Positions 8,971 through 18,254 of a stretch of 64,000 nt of DNA are shown piece after piece; the first letter of the stretch is position 1, and the number at the start of each line of letters is the position of its first letter. The notes under the pieces are model-generated. The model made no database searches. It was given only the letters and a program-made list of their open reading frames with translations, and was not told where the DNA came from. The DNA comes from Bacteroidota bacterium (GTDB taxonomy: Bacteria > Bacteroidota > Bacteroidia > B-17B0 > Aurantibacillaceae). The DNA lies in the NCBI GenBank assembly GCA_021156365.1, contig JAJNDK010000007.1:186001-250000 (forward strand), written 5' to 3'. Position numbers and translations under genes: made by a program.

Positions 8971-9615
8971 ATGCTGAGCTGGAAACTTGCTTTTAAGAAC
9001 AAACATTTTACGACGAAGTTTATTTTGTCGTTTCTGTTGCTTGCGGCGCTCATGTATTTTCTTGCATGGTTCCTTAATTATGTGGAACAACGCCAGGGGC
9101 ATGTCTTTTACGATCCGGTGCTCAATTTTTTCAGGCCGCGTGATGTTTCCGATATTATTTTTTATACCACCTATGGGGCTACACTGATCGCACTGGCCTA
9201 TTCCTTCGGAAGTCCATACCGTGTGTTGCACCTCTGCCAGATGTACTCGCTGCTCACCGTTTTCCGCATTATTACTTTATTTCTTTTTCCGCTTGATCCG
9301 CCTTCGTCCATCATCCCGTTGAAAGATGCGATCCTCGAGGGCACCGTATACAATGATGTGGGAAATGTGAAGGATCTTTTCTTTTCAGGGCATACTGCCA
9401 CGCTCTTCCTGTTCTTCTTTTTCACGAAGAACATCATCCTGAAATGGTTGTTCTTTGTATGCGCCTTGTGTGTAGCGGTAGCTGTGGTGATACAACATAT
9501 CCATTACAGCTACGATGTGCTGGCAGCTCCCTTGTTTGCATGGTTCGCCTGTAAGCTGGTGAAAAGACATTCAAAATTATACGAGACCGGCAACAATCTT
9601 CCGCAGTTGTTCTAA
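8971..9615 (+). CDS. PAP2_C / sphingomyelin-synthase-like membrane enzyme
   Basis: The 214-residue polytopic membrane protein has the PAP2_C (sphingomyelin synthase-related) signature: SGHTAT with His141, and HIHYSYDV with His178 and Asp182. These three residues match the His-His-Asp triad of that lipid phosphatase/transferase family. Family members move a phosphorylated head group between lipids or dephosphorylate lipids. Bacteroidota commonly make sphingolipids, so a role in head-group transfer to ceramide or diacylglycerol is plausible but inferred. Its stop overlaps the convergent kelch gene stop by four bases. Confidence 0.8.
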   Translation: MLSWKLAFKNKHFTTKFILSFLLLAALMYFLAWFLNYVEQRQGHVFYDPVLNFFRPRDVSDIIFYTTYGATLIALAYSFGSPYRVLHLCQMYSLLTVFRIITLFLFPLDPPSSIIPLKDAILEGTVYNDVGNVKDLFFSGHTATLFLFFFFTKNIILKWLFFVCALCVAVAVVIQHIHYSYDVLAAPLFAWFACKLVKRHSKLYETGNNLPQLF

Positions 9616-11219
9616 GGGCTTACAAGGATCTTTTTTGTTATTACGGAAGAGCCTGCAATACATTTTATAAAATAGATCCCCGGCTCAAGACTGCTCAGTT
9701 CCATTGAAATATTGTTGCTTCCTTTTTTGTATCTCTGCGCGGCGAGCTCTTTCGTTTTTTTGCCATTGATCGTATAGATGGAAAAGGATAGCTCTTTTGC
9801 TTCCCTGAGCTGAAAACGGATATAGATCTTCGAAGAAGCCGGGTTAGGGAACACATCCAGGAAGGTAAATTCATTCGGCACTTCTTTTATCGAAACAGTG
9901 GTATAGGGCTCGATAAAGACCCGGTACACGGTATCATTAACAAGCGAGCTCCCCAGGTTGGGCAGATCGGCACGGATGCCACCGTATAAATATCCGGCGA
10001 GTGTTTTCCCGCTTACCGCATTAAAATTCAATACACCGTTTGAGTACCAGGTTGCATTCGTGTTTGCCACAAATTTTGCATTGCTTCCCAATAAACCCGG
10101 AAGCTGCACCGGCAGTATCGCTTCTTCGCAGATATTACCCGGTTTGATGGTGAAACAGGTAATATCGGAAATGAATGGAACATTGGTGTCCTGCACGATC
10201 GTATTACCGGCCGGTTCGTAATCATTGAAGCTTATGCCTCCTAAAAAAACAGTATGCATCTTTTTCGAAACACTGTCATATACCGGCAACGAAGCACAAT
10301 TGTAATGGCTCATCACCTGTGTGTAATTAAGCACGGCATAAGAGCTGTTGTCAATAAATACAGGCTCGAAGTAAGGAAAGTCGTGCTGCTTCTGAAAAAC
10401 ACCACTGTAGGCCATCAGTGCCTCGCTCCCGTTTGGCTGAATGATCGGTAATACATTAAGATCACGGCGGTGAAAATTATTGGTGTCGGTAACGGTGCTG
10501 TAGTTATCGATCTGAAGGTTTCCTGCATTTTCGCTGATCGTGAATTTTTTTACCGAATTGGAGTAAACCTGTGTATAGATCGGTGCAAAGGGATTGGCAT
10601 AGCGACCGTTGAAATCATGACCAAATACCAGGTAAAACATATTGTCGTAGAAATGCATTTCACCGCCGCAGATCCGGAGGTTAGTGTCCGATACCTGTTT
10701 TATGCAATTCTGCATAGAAGTCTGATTGACAACGGCATCCATGATGCTGTCGATGCGGATCCGGCTTATAACGGGAAAGGTGACAAAGCGGTTCAGAATG
10801 CTGTCCCTGCCGTATCCGCCAACCATGTAGAGATAGTCCCCGTGCTGCACATATTGCATGTTCGTAGAACGAAGCGGATCAGCCACCGGTTTTGGTAAAG
10901 CGCTGAGAGAGGAGGTATAGATTTGCCAGTTAGTGGTATCGAACACCACAACATTGTTATTGGCCGATTCCAGGGGAAAAGGATCGTTGGAGTTAAGTCC
11001 GTGAAGGCCATTGGTCCTGCCACCCACGATCAGCCACCTCGATCCGAGCTGCGCAAAAGCAAATGAATGGAACCCTGCCGCTGCATTGGAGTTGAGCACA
11101 GGTTCTATGCTGATCCGGAAGGGTGGTTGTTGGGCAAATTGCGCCCTGAGCTCTACGTTAACTAAAAAGGCAAAAACCAAAAGATAGCTGATTACGTATG
11201 AATTTTTGAGCACTGGCAT
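9612..11219 (-). CDS. Kelch-like beta-propeller protein with T9SS sorting domain
   Basis: The 535-residue protein has a signal peptide (to about LRAQ) and then kelch-like blades (WLIVGGRTNG, YLYMVGGYG, TVFLGGISF, LAGYLYGGI). The T9SS domain at the end has VFPNPASSKIYIRF, EPGIYFIKC and KKILVSP. Inference: a surface or secreted propeller that binds a partner or is structural; no catalytic motif is seen. Confidence 0.85.
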   Translation of the reverse strand: MPVLKNSYVISYLLVFAFLVNVELRAQFAQQPPFRISIEPVLNSNAAAGFHSFAFAQLGSRWLIVGGRTNGLHGLNSNDPFPLESANNNVVVFDTTNWQIYTSSLSALPKPVADPLRSTNMQYVQHGDYLYMVGGYGRDSILNRFVTFPVISRIRIDSIMDAVVNQTSMQNCIKQVSDTNLRICGGEMHFYDNMFYLVFGHDFNGRYANPFAPIYTQVYSNSVKKFTISENAGNLQIDNYSTVTDTNNFHRRDLNVLPIIQPNGSEALMAYSGVFQKQHDFPYFEPVFIDNSSYAVLNYTQVMSHYNCASLPVYDSVSKKMHTVFLGGISFNDYEPAGNTIVQDTNVPFISDITCFTIKPGNICEEAILPVQLPGLLGSNAKFVANTNATWYSNGVLNFNAVSGKTLAGYLYGGIRADLPNLGSSLVNDTVYRVFIEPYTTVSIKEVPNEFTFLDVFPNPASSKIYIRFQLREAKELSFSIYTINGKKTKELAAQRYKKGSNNISMELSSLEPGIYFIKCIAGSSVITKKILVSP

Positions 11220-11246
11220 GATATTTTGAATAAGGTTGCCAAGTTA

Positions 11247-11259
11247 GTCGATTGTCGAC
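11247..11259. promoter_or_regulatory. Short palindrome in a divergent promoter region
   Basis: GTCGA-TTG-TCGAC is a perfect 13-base palindrome between the divergent kelch-like gene and the 1289-residue surface protein gene. It could be a regulator site; no regulator is known. Confidence 0.3.
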
Positions 11260-11286
11260 AAATATGGGGCCTTAACCGCAATTATT

Positions 11287-11317
11287 TTTGTTGAAAATCA
11301 AATGATTCGTATCTTTA
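11287..11317 (+). promoter_or_regulatory. Bacteroidota promoter for the 1289-residue surface protein
   Basis: TTTG (11287-11290), a 19-base spacer, then TATCTTTA (11310-11317) match the -33/-7 pattern with one change in the last base. The ATG is 23 bases downstream. Confidence 0.65.
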
Positions 11318-11340
11318 CCATGCAATTTAAACTTTAACCT

Positions 11341-14300
11341 ATGAAGAAATTAGTATCATCTTATCTTCTTGTTTTTACCTTTTTCACTTTTGCAGCTAAC
11401 GCTCAGGTAACATTATATTCACAGGCTTTTACCACCAGTCCGGCCGATTGGTCTGTTTCACACGCTGCACTTACAAAATTCCTGGCAACAGTTCCTACGC
11501 CTCCGGGCAATACCGCAAGTGTAGGCGGATCGGGTGGTGGAGGTGCAGGTTTGTATGCAAGCGGTGGAACTCCTACCGGTGGGGCGTTCCTGTCGATGAC
11601 TACGGATGTAAGCACAGTTGGTTATACCGGGCCCAAGGTACGCTTCTTTGCCTCCAGCAACCTGTTGACAGGGATTGCTTCTCCAACGAACATGACAGTT
11701 GATTTCAGTACCAACACGGGAAGCTCCTGGACACCGGTAACTTTCACACAGGTTACAGCCACCAACACCTGGACGCCGATCATTGTGAACCTGCCTGTAG
11801 CTGCTGAAAACCAGCCTACTTTACGGGTACGTTTTACGTTCAAAAACACCGGGAATAATAACAAATATTATGTCGACGACGTTACCCTTACGGGTGAATC
11901 ATCTACAACATTTTTTTCCAAAAGCACCGGAACACTTGATCTGCTTAGCTCCTGGACCAATGATCCGGCGGGTGTGGCGGGTACTTCTCCATCCAACTTT
12001 ACAAATGCCGGGCAGGCATTCATCGTGCGGAACGGGAATCCCGGAACACTGGCAGGCAATCTTACCATCTCGGGTTTGAACTCTACGCTTTCCATCGAAT
12101 CAGGACATACCTTCTCCACCAATGCAACCAATTCATTTACCGGAACAGTGAACGTAAACAATGGCGGTACATTGAACCTCGTACATACGACCATACCAAC
12201 ATTCGGTACCCTCGGTTCTTCCAGTACGGTGATCTATGCCGGGGCAACCAGCCAGACGATCCCGGTGGCTACCTATGGAAATGTAACGATCAGCAATGCA
12301 ACCCATACACTTGGCGGAAACGTTTCCGTTCCGGGAACACTGACCATCAATTCAGGCGCTGTACTTGCTGTAGGAGATAACAATACGCTGACCATAACCG
12401 GTACTATTACAGGTTCAGGTTTTTTAGGCGGGGCTGCTACTGCCAATGCTACTACTAATCCATCCCTGACGTATTCAAGCGTATCGAGCGGAACGATCAA
12501 TGTTTCATCCAACTATCATTTCAGGAACGTGACGATCTCCAATGGAGTAACACTTACGCTCGGAACATTGCAGAGCTCACGGTTTGAAGTAAACAACATC
12601 CTGAATTATGGTAATGCAACATCTACCATAAGCATTGGAACCGGGGAATTGATCGTGGAAGGTAATATTACCGGATCGATATGCCGCATCGTGGGAAATA
12701 ATGCAGGTAGCTTATCCATCAAGAACACATTCATATCAACTCCTGTCACACAATCTCTGGTATTTGTCACCACTGCAAGCCTTGCTAATTTTTCCATAAC
12801 GGGCCGTAGTGTTACATTGAATTCCAATTTAACAGTTCTTACTTCCCTTTCTCTGGATGCTGCAGCACTTACGGTAGTAGGTACCAGAACAGTTTCGGTG
12901 CAGGGCGCATTCCCTGTTACGAACGGAGGAAGTTTAGTACCGGGATCAAGTACCTTCAATTTTAACGGTTCAGGTGCTCAATCCGTTCCTGCTGTGAATT
13001 TTCATAACCTTACACTTGCAGGTACAAGAACAACCAATTCTATAACACTTGCACCCGGAACAATAGGTGTAAATTCAACTTTAAATGTTGTGGCATCTTT
13101 TACCAGCGGAAGCTATATTGTAACTGGAAGCACCATGAATTTTAACGGTACTACGACGCAGATCCTTAAGTCAGCTACACAGCCTTGTATTTTAGGAGGC
13201 CTGATGGTATCTACGGGTACTTTGACCGATGGATCAAGCGGTTCGGTTGGTCAACCGGGAATCCGTGTAAGAGGCGATTTTACCAATAACGCTACATTTG
13301 TCTGCCACAGTACTAATCCTCTGATCCTCGATGGTACCGGGGCTCAGAATATCGGAGGAACTACCACTACTAATTTTAATAACCTGACCATTTCTTCTTC
13401 GGGAACGAGGACACTGAGCTTTGTAAACCCGATCACGATCACCAGAGACCTTAGCATTAGCGGACCGGCAACAGGAACCATTACTATTGCCCTGGGCGGA
13501 AATGTGAGCCTCAAATCGACCAGCACTTCTTCCACTGCATATATGTCTGCTGTAACCAATCCGAACAATGTAACGTTTACAGGCAATATGATCGTGGAGC
13601 GTTTTGCTCCGGGCGGGCTTACCGGCTGGAACAACCTAAGCTCTCCGGGCCTGAGCAATCAGACATTTGCAGAATGGAATGACGAATTTACCATTACCTG
13701 TGCAAACTGTCCTGACGGATGGGATGTGGCCGGAGATCATTTCGGTTCTATCCAAACGTATAATGAACAGCTGAATGTGATACAGGACGATCCTTCCCGT
13801 TACGAAGAGATCGAGAACGTGACCGATCCGATGGTTAACGGAAAAGGCTACTGGGTATATATGGGAGACGATGCGGTTAACACGGGTAATATAATTATCG
13901 ATCAGAGCGGAACACCTGTAAAAGGGAATGTAACGTTCCCGCTTACTGTTACCGGAGGCGCATCACAGGATCATGGCTGGAATTTCCTTGGTAATCCATA
14001 TCCTGCAGCTATCGATTTCGATCTGTTGAGAAACGGGAATGCCAATGTGGAAAACCTGATGCAGGTATACAACCCGGATGTATCTGATTATGGTGTTTAT
14101 TCCGGTGGAGTAGGTACCAATGGACTGGATAATAACGGAACGATCCCGATGGGCCAGGCATTTTATGTGCATGCCACTGCTGCCACCACGCTTACCTGTA
14201 CCGAATCCTGCAAATCAGCAGTGAGATCAGCTCTTTTAAGAACAGCTAATCCTGCACAAAATGTATTCCGCCTCAAAATTGACGGGCTTTCTTTCCACGA

Positions 14301-15210
14301 TGAAACCGTATTCCATTTTAATACGAATGCTACAAAGAAATGGGATTCCGGTCTGGACGCACCAAACTGGTATAATCGTAACAAAAAAGCAGTAAATCTT
14401 TCGAGCTTGATGGGCGGAGAGCGTATGGCGATCAATGCCCTTCCTCCGGTATCGGATAACGGGATCACGGTTCCTGTGCTGGTATCGGCCGGTACTGAAG
14501 GAGAATACACCATTTCACCGGTAGATATCAATAGCCTGCCTGCCTGCTACAGCGTTATTCTGCACGATATTAAAAACAATGTGGATCACGATCTGAGAAA
14601 AGGAGCCTATACAGTGCTGATCTCTGAAACAGATGCTACCGAGCCTAATTTTGAGCTGATCATCAGCCCGGAAATGAATGTAAAAGCGGCTTTCACTGCA
14701 CCAAAAGAAGTATACATGGAGAATGGCGCGGCGCCGGTTAGTTTTAAGAACACTTCACAATCAGCTAATTCATTTACCTGGAATGTTGGAGACGGATCAC
14801 CGGTGATCAACACCCTGAACCCTTTCTATGTGTACAATGCAACCGGAACGTTTACGGTTACACTGACTGCTTCCAATACAGGCTGTGGAAAATCAGATGA
14901 GCTGCAGCAGGTGGTGGTGGTAATGAACCAATCGTCTACGGTAGGTTTGATGAATAACCCGGTTCTGGATAATACTTCGGTTCAACAGGACCAGAACGAT
15001 GCCTATGTTAGCTTCCAGACAGAGAATGATAAAAACGCCGTGATCCGTGTGACGGATGTTTTGGGCAGGGAGCTGGTAAGCCCGATCACTGTGAAAGCCA
15101 CAGGTAACCAAACGGTGGCACTGGGCCTGGGTGATATCAGGAACCAGGTGGTATTTATTACGATTACATCCGGTAACCAGCAAAAAACAATGAAAATCGT
15201 TAAAAACTAA
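11341..15210 (+). CDS. Large secreted beta-rich surface protein with PKD domain and T9SS-like tail
   Basis: The 1289-residue protein starts with a clear signal peptide (MKKLVSSYLLVFTFFTFAANA). Next comes a jelly-roll-like anchor region (about residues 25-190), then long Thr/Ser/Asn/Gly-rich repeats typical of beta-helical adhesin-like stalks (about 200-750). After a globular region (about 760-1120), a PKD domain (AAFTAPKEVYMENG to TASNTGCG) precedes a last 80 residues that resemble a T9SS domain (IRVTDVLGRELVS, NQVVFITITSG, basic end). The usual PNP motif is replaced by NNPVLDN. Role inferred as adhesion or surface structure. A strong promoter and terminator make it a single-gene unit. Confidence 0.85.
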   Translation: MKKLVSSYLLVFTFFTFAANAQVTLYSQAFTTSPADWSVSHAALTKFLATVPTPPGNTASVGGSGGGGAGLYASGGTPTGGAFLSMTTDVSTVGYTGPKVRFFASSNLLTGIASPTNMTVDFSTNTGSSWTPVTFTQVTATNTWTPIIVNLPVAAENQPTLRVRFTFKNTGNNNKYYVDDVTLTGESSTTFFSKSTGTLDLLSSWTNDPAGVAGTSPSNFTNAGQAFIVRNGNPGTLAGNLTISGLNSTLSIESGHTFSTNATNSFTGTVNVNNGGTLNLVHTTIPTFGTLGSSSTVIYAGATSQTIPVATYGNVTISNATHTLGGNVSVPGTLTINSGAVLAVGDNNTLTITGTITGSGFLGGAATANATTNPSLTYSSVSSGTINVSSNYHFRNVTISNGVTLTLGTLQSSRFEVNNILNYGNATSTISIGTGELIVEGNITGSICRIVGNNAGSLSIKNTFISTPVTQSLVFVTTASLANFSITGRSVTLNSNLTVLTSLSLDAAALTVVGTRTVSVQGAFPVTNGGSLVPGSSTFNFNGSGAQSVPAVNFHNLTLAGTRTTNSITLAPGTIGVNSTLNVVASFTSGSYIVTGSTMNFNGTTTQILKSATQPCILGGLMVSTGTLTDGSSGSVGQPGIRVRGDFTNNATFVCHSTNPLILDGTGAQNIGGTTTTNFNNLTISSSGTRTLSFVNPITITRDLSISGPATGTITIALGGNVSLKSTSTSSTAYMSAVTNPNNVTFTGNMIVERFAPGGLTGWNNLSSPGLSNQTFAEWNDEFTITCANCPDGWDVAGDHFGSIQTYNEQLNVIQDDPSRYEEIENVTDPMVNGKGYWVYMGDDAVNTGNIIIDQSGTPVKGNVTFPLTVTGGASQDHGWNFLGNPYPAAIDFDLLRNGNANVENLMQVYNPDVSDYGVYSGGVGTNGLDNNGTIPMGQAFYVHATAATTLTCTESCKSAVRSALLRTANPAQNVFRLKIDGLSFHDETVFHFNTNATKKWDSGLDAPNWYNRNKKAVNLSSLMGGERMAINALPPVSDNGITVPVLVSAGTEGEYTISPVDINSLPACYSVILHDIKNNVDHDLRKGAYTVLISETDATEPNFELIISPEMNVKAAFTAPKEVYMENGAAPVSFKNTSQSANSFTWNVGDGSPVINTLNPFYVYNATGTFTVTLTASNTGCGKSDELQQVVVVMNQSSTVGLMNNPVLDNTSVQQDQNDAYVSFQTENDKNAVIRVTDVLGRELVSPITVKATGNQTVALGLGDIRNQVVFITITSGNQQKTMKIVKN

Positions 15211-15244
15211 AAAACAGAACTGATTTTATACTATATAAAGAAAA

Positions 15245-15269
15245 GCTCTCCTAATGGAGGGCTTTTTTT
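15245..15269 (+). terminator. Terminator after the 1289-residue protein gene
   Basis: The stem GCTCTCC/GGAGGGC (15245-15251 with 15256-15262, one G-U pair) with loop TAAT is followed by seven T. Confidence 0.9.
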
Positions 15270-15399
15270 GTTACTTCCGGTTGTTTTTTGGAAGATTTTT
15301 GTGGACGATCGCAAAGCCCTGCAACGAATAAAGATAAAAAAGAGGAATAAGCGGGTATAAAAAATCAAAAAAGGCCCTGGATCCGCTTCAAAAATCCCG

Positions 15400-15407
15400 T
15401 ATCTTTG
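15400..15407 (+). promoter_or_regulatory. Possible distal promoter of the rplM operon (TATCTTTG)
   Basis: An exact TAnnTTTG box lies 170 bases before rplM. If used, it would give a long leader. Between 15270 and 15490 I see no gene. Confidence 0.4.
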
Positions 15408-15491
15408 CCTGATTTTTCAACCGGTCAATAGCCTGAATTCCAGTTTGTTTTGAACCGTAAGCTAAATAAGTGAACAATTTTTATTTATTAA

Positions 15492-15523
15492 TTTGTTCAA
15501 ACCAAAAACTTGTACTATCTTCG
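15492..15523 (+). promoter_or_regulatory. Proximal promoter of the rplM-rpsI-rpsB-tsf operon
   Basis: TTTG (15492-15495), a 20-base spacer, then TATCTTCG (15516-15523) fit the Bacteroidota consensus. A small hairpin (CCCCT/AGGGG, 15527-15531 with 15538-15542) would lie at the very 5' end of the transcript and could protect the mRNA or regulate translation. Confidence 0.65.
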
Positions 15524-15577
15524 CACCCCCTAATTAAAGGGGATGTTGTATATTTTAACGAAATAAAGTAAAGAAAA

Positions 15578-16036
15578 GTGGACGCATTAAGTTACAAAAC
15601 AGTACATGCCAACAAGGCTACCACCCAGAAAAAATGGATACTTGTTGATGCTGAAAACGAAGTAGTAGGTCGTTTAGCTTCTAAAGTAGCTGTTATTCTA
15701 TTAGGAAAGCACAAAACTGATTACACACCTCACGTTGATAACGGAGATAATGTGATTATCATCAACGCGGAAAAAGTTCGCTTTACCGGCAATAAAATGC
15801 AGGATAAAGAATACGTAAGACATACCGGTTATCATGGTGGACAACGTATTGCTACTCCAAAACAGTGGATCTCTAAAAAACCAACAGAGATCTTAACCTG
15901 GGCTATCCACGGGATGCTTCCAAAAGGCCGTATGGGTCGTGCATTGAACACTAACGTGTTTATCTATGCAGGCACAGACCACAAGCACGAAGCACAACAA
16001 CCAGTTAAAATAGATTTAAAAACCATCAAAGGCTAA
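15578..16036 (+). CDS. rplM: 50S ribosomal protein L13
   Basis: The 152-residue sequence is a standard L13 (WILVDAENEVVGRLAS, GKHKTDYTPHVDNGD, VRHTGYHGG, MLPKGRMGR). The start is GTG at 15578: an in-frame TAA at 15569-15571 excludes an upstream start, and the next Met lies well inside the conserved fold. It is the first gene of a four-gene translation operon, 9 bases before rpsI. Confidence 0.97.
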   Translation: MDALSYKTVHANKATTQKKWILVDAENEVVGRLASKVAVILLGKHKTDYTPHVDNGDNVIIINAEKVRFTGNKMQDKEYVRHTGYHGGQRIATPKQWISKKPTEILTWAIHGMLPKGRMGRALNTNVFIYAGTDHKHEAQQPVKIDLKTIKG

Positions 16037-16045
16037 TTATAAATA

Positions 16046-16432
16046 ATGGAAGTAACAAACACATCCGGACGCAGAAAAACAGCGGTAGCCCGTGTTTACC
16101 TGAAAAAAGGTAAAGGAGACATCGTAGTAAACGGAAAAGACTACAAAACGTACTTTCCGGTAGCTACTTTACAGTATTATGTTGAGCAATCGCTTAATAT
16201 CTCTAAAGTAAGAAACGAATACGATATCACTGTAAATGTACAGGGAGGCGGAACAACAGGACAGGCGCAGGCGATCCGTTTAGGTATTGCAAAAGCACTG
16301 GTTGAGCTCAACGCGGAATTAAAACCGGCTTTACGCGCAGAAGGATTGATGACACGTGATCCACGTATGGTTGAGCGTAAGAAATTCGGTCAGAAGAAAG
16401 CCCGTAAACGTTTCCAATTCAGCAAACGTTAA
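16046..16432 (+). CDS. rpsI: 30S ribosomal protein S9
   Basis: The 128-residue S9 has the N-terminal SGRRKTAVARVYL motif and ends in KKARKRFQFSKR, the basic tail that reaches the P-site tRNA. The order rplM-rpsI-rpsB-tsf is conserved in Bacteroidota. Confidence 0.98.
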   Translation: MEVTNTSGRRKTAVARVYLKKGKGDIVVNGKDYKTYFPVATLQYYVEQSLNISKVRNEYDITVNVQGGGTTGQAQAIRLGIAKALVELNAELKPALRAEGLMTRDPRMVERKKFGQKKARKRFQFSKR

Positions 16433-16461
16433 TAGTAACACAAATTCAATACAGAATAGAA

Positions 16462-17319
16462 ATGTCAAGAACATCATTCAACGAATTATTAGAAGCAGGA
16501 GCGCACTTTGGACATTTGCGCAGAAAATGGAACCCTGCTATGGCTCCTTATATCTTTGCTGAGAAAAATGGTATCCATATCATTGATCTTAACAAAACAG
16601 TGGTAAAAGCTGAAGAAGCTGCAAATGCTCTGAAGCAAATTGCACGCTCCGGTAAAAAAATCCTGTTTGTTGCTACCAAAAAGCAGGCAAAAGAGATCGT
16701 TTCCGAAAAGATCAAAGCGATCAATATGCCGTATGTTACTGAGCGCTGGCCGGGTGGTATGCTTACCAACTTCGCTACGATCCGTAAAGCGGTACGTAAA
16801 ATGGGGCAGCTGGAAAAAATGGAAACAGACGGAACGTTTGCAAACGTGTCTAAAAGAGAGCGTTTGATGTTCTCCCGTGAAAGAGCGAAACTGGAAACCC
16901 AGTTCGGTTCTATCGCTGACCTTACACGTCTTCCTTCAGCTATCTTCATCGTTGACATCAGCAAAGAGCATATCGCTGTTGCCGAAGCAAAACGTCTGAA
17001 CATCCCTACATTTGCGATCGTGGATACTAATTCAAACCCGAATGATGTGGATTACGCTATTCCGGCTAATGACGATGCTTCTACATCTATTTCTTATATC
17101 ATCGACGTAATGGCCAAAGCAATTGCTGAAGGTCTGTCGGACAGAAAAGTAGATAAAGAAACGCAAACTGAAGAGAAAGAAGCTACTTCTTCCAAAGAGC
17201 ACGCAGAAGAATTGGCAGAAGCAGTGAAAGGGAAATTCTCGAAAGACGAAACCGAAGAGTCCAAAGGACCAGGAAAACGTCCTCGTACGAACCCGGCTTT
17301 CGCAAAAAAGAAAAAATAA
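16462..17319 (+). CDS. rpsB: 30S ribosomal protein S2
   Basis: The protein has S2 signatures (LLEAGAHFGHLRRKWNPAM, TERWPGGMLTNF, IVDTNSNPNDVDYAIPANDDA). At 285 residues it carries a charged, probably disordered C-terminal extension of about 50 residues (from about 225) after the conserved fold. It lies 30 bases before tsf. Confidence 0.97.
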   Translation: MSRTSFNELLEAGAHFGHLRRKWNPAMAPYIFAEKNGIHIIDLNKTVVKAEEAANALKQIARSGKKILFVATKKQAKEIVSEKIKAINMPYVTERWPGGMLTNFATIRKAVRKMGQLEKMETDGTFANVSKRERLMFSRERAKLETQFGSIADLTRLPSAIFIVDISKEHIAVAEAKRLNIPTFAIVDTNSNPNDVDYAIPANDDASTSISYIIDVMAKAIAEGLSDRKVDKETQTEEKEATSSKEHAEELAEAVKGKFSKDETEESKGPGKRPRTNPAFAKKKK

Positions 17320-17349
17320 TTTTATAACATTTTAGAGAGGGTATAAATC

Positions 17350-18174
17350 ATGGCTATTACAGCTTCTGAAGTAAATAAATTACGCCAGCAAACAGGCGCA
17401 GGAATGATGGATTGCAAAAAAGCCTTAGAAGAATCTAATGGTGATTTTGAAAAAGCAGTTGATTTCCTGAGGAAAAAAGGACAAAAAGTAGCGGCTAACC
17501 GCGCTGACAGAGATGCAAACGAAGGATTGGTGATCGCTAAAACGACTGCTGACAACAAACGTGGCACACTGGTAGTGGTTAACTGCGAAACAGATTTCGT
17601 AGCGAAGAACGAAGATTTCGGTGTGTTCGCTGATACCGTTGCAAAAGCAGCTATCGAAAAAAATCCTGCAAGCATTGATGCACTGAAAGCATTGCCTTTC
17701 AACGGTGAGATCACTATCGGTGACAAATTCATCGAGCAGATCGGTAAGATCGGTGAGAAGATCGATCTTCCATACTACGAAAATGTAACAGGGGAAACAG
17801 TGATCGCATACAACCACCCGGGAAACCGTTTGGCTTGCGTAGTTGCTTTCAACAAAACTGTTACGGACGAAGTTGCTAAGAACATAGCAATGCAGGTGGC
17901 AGCAATGGCTCCTGTAGCGGTTGATAAAGAAGGTGTGAGCCAGGAAATGCTGGACAGGGAGTTGGATATTGCCCGTGAGCAGGTTCGTGCTGAAGGTAAA
18001 GCAGAAGACATGGTAGAGAAGATCGCACAAGGAAAGATCAATAAATTCTACAAAGAATCTACTTTACTGAACCAGGAATTTATTAAAGACAATAAATTAA
18101 CTATCAGACAGTATTTGCAGAGTATCGATAAAGACCTAACGGTTAGCTCCTTCAAACGCTATTCGTTAAGCTAA
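17350..18174 (+). CDS. tsf: Translation elongation factor Ts
   Basis: The 274-residue EF-Ts has the N-terminal UBA-like motif (VNKLRQQTGAGMMDCKKALEE) and the conserved NCETDFVAKNEDF. It is the guanine-nucleotide exchange factor for EF-Tu. It is the last gene of the operon and is followed by a perfect stem-loop terminator. Confidence 0.98.
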   Translation: MAITASEVNKLRQQTGAGMMDCKKALEESNGDFEKAVDFLRKKGQKVAANRADRDANEGLVIAKTTADNKRGTLVVVNCETDFVAKNEDFGVFADTVAKAAIEKNPASIDALKALPFNGEITIGDKFIEQIGKIGEKIDLPYYENVTGETVIAYNHPGNRLACVVAFNKTVTDEVAKNIAMQVAAMAPVAVDKEGVSQEMLDRELDIAREQVRAEGKAEDMVEKIAQGKINKFYKESTLLNQEFIKDNKLTIRQYLQSIDKDLTVSSFKRYSLS

Positions 18175-18191
18175 TAAGTTTTTTAAAAATC

Positions 18192-18220
18192 TCCCTCTTA
18201 GTTTAAGAGGGATTTTTTTT
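18192..18220 (+). terminator. Terminator of the rplM-tsf operon
   Basis: A perfect 9-bp stem (18192-18200 with 18204-18212) is followed by eight T. Confidence 0.93.
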
Positions 18221-18254
18221 GCCCTGTTGAATGTAAACACACAAACAAGACTAT

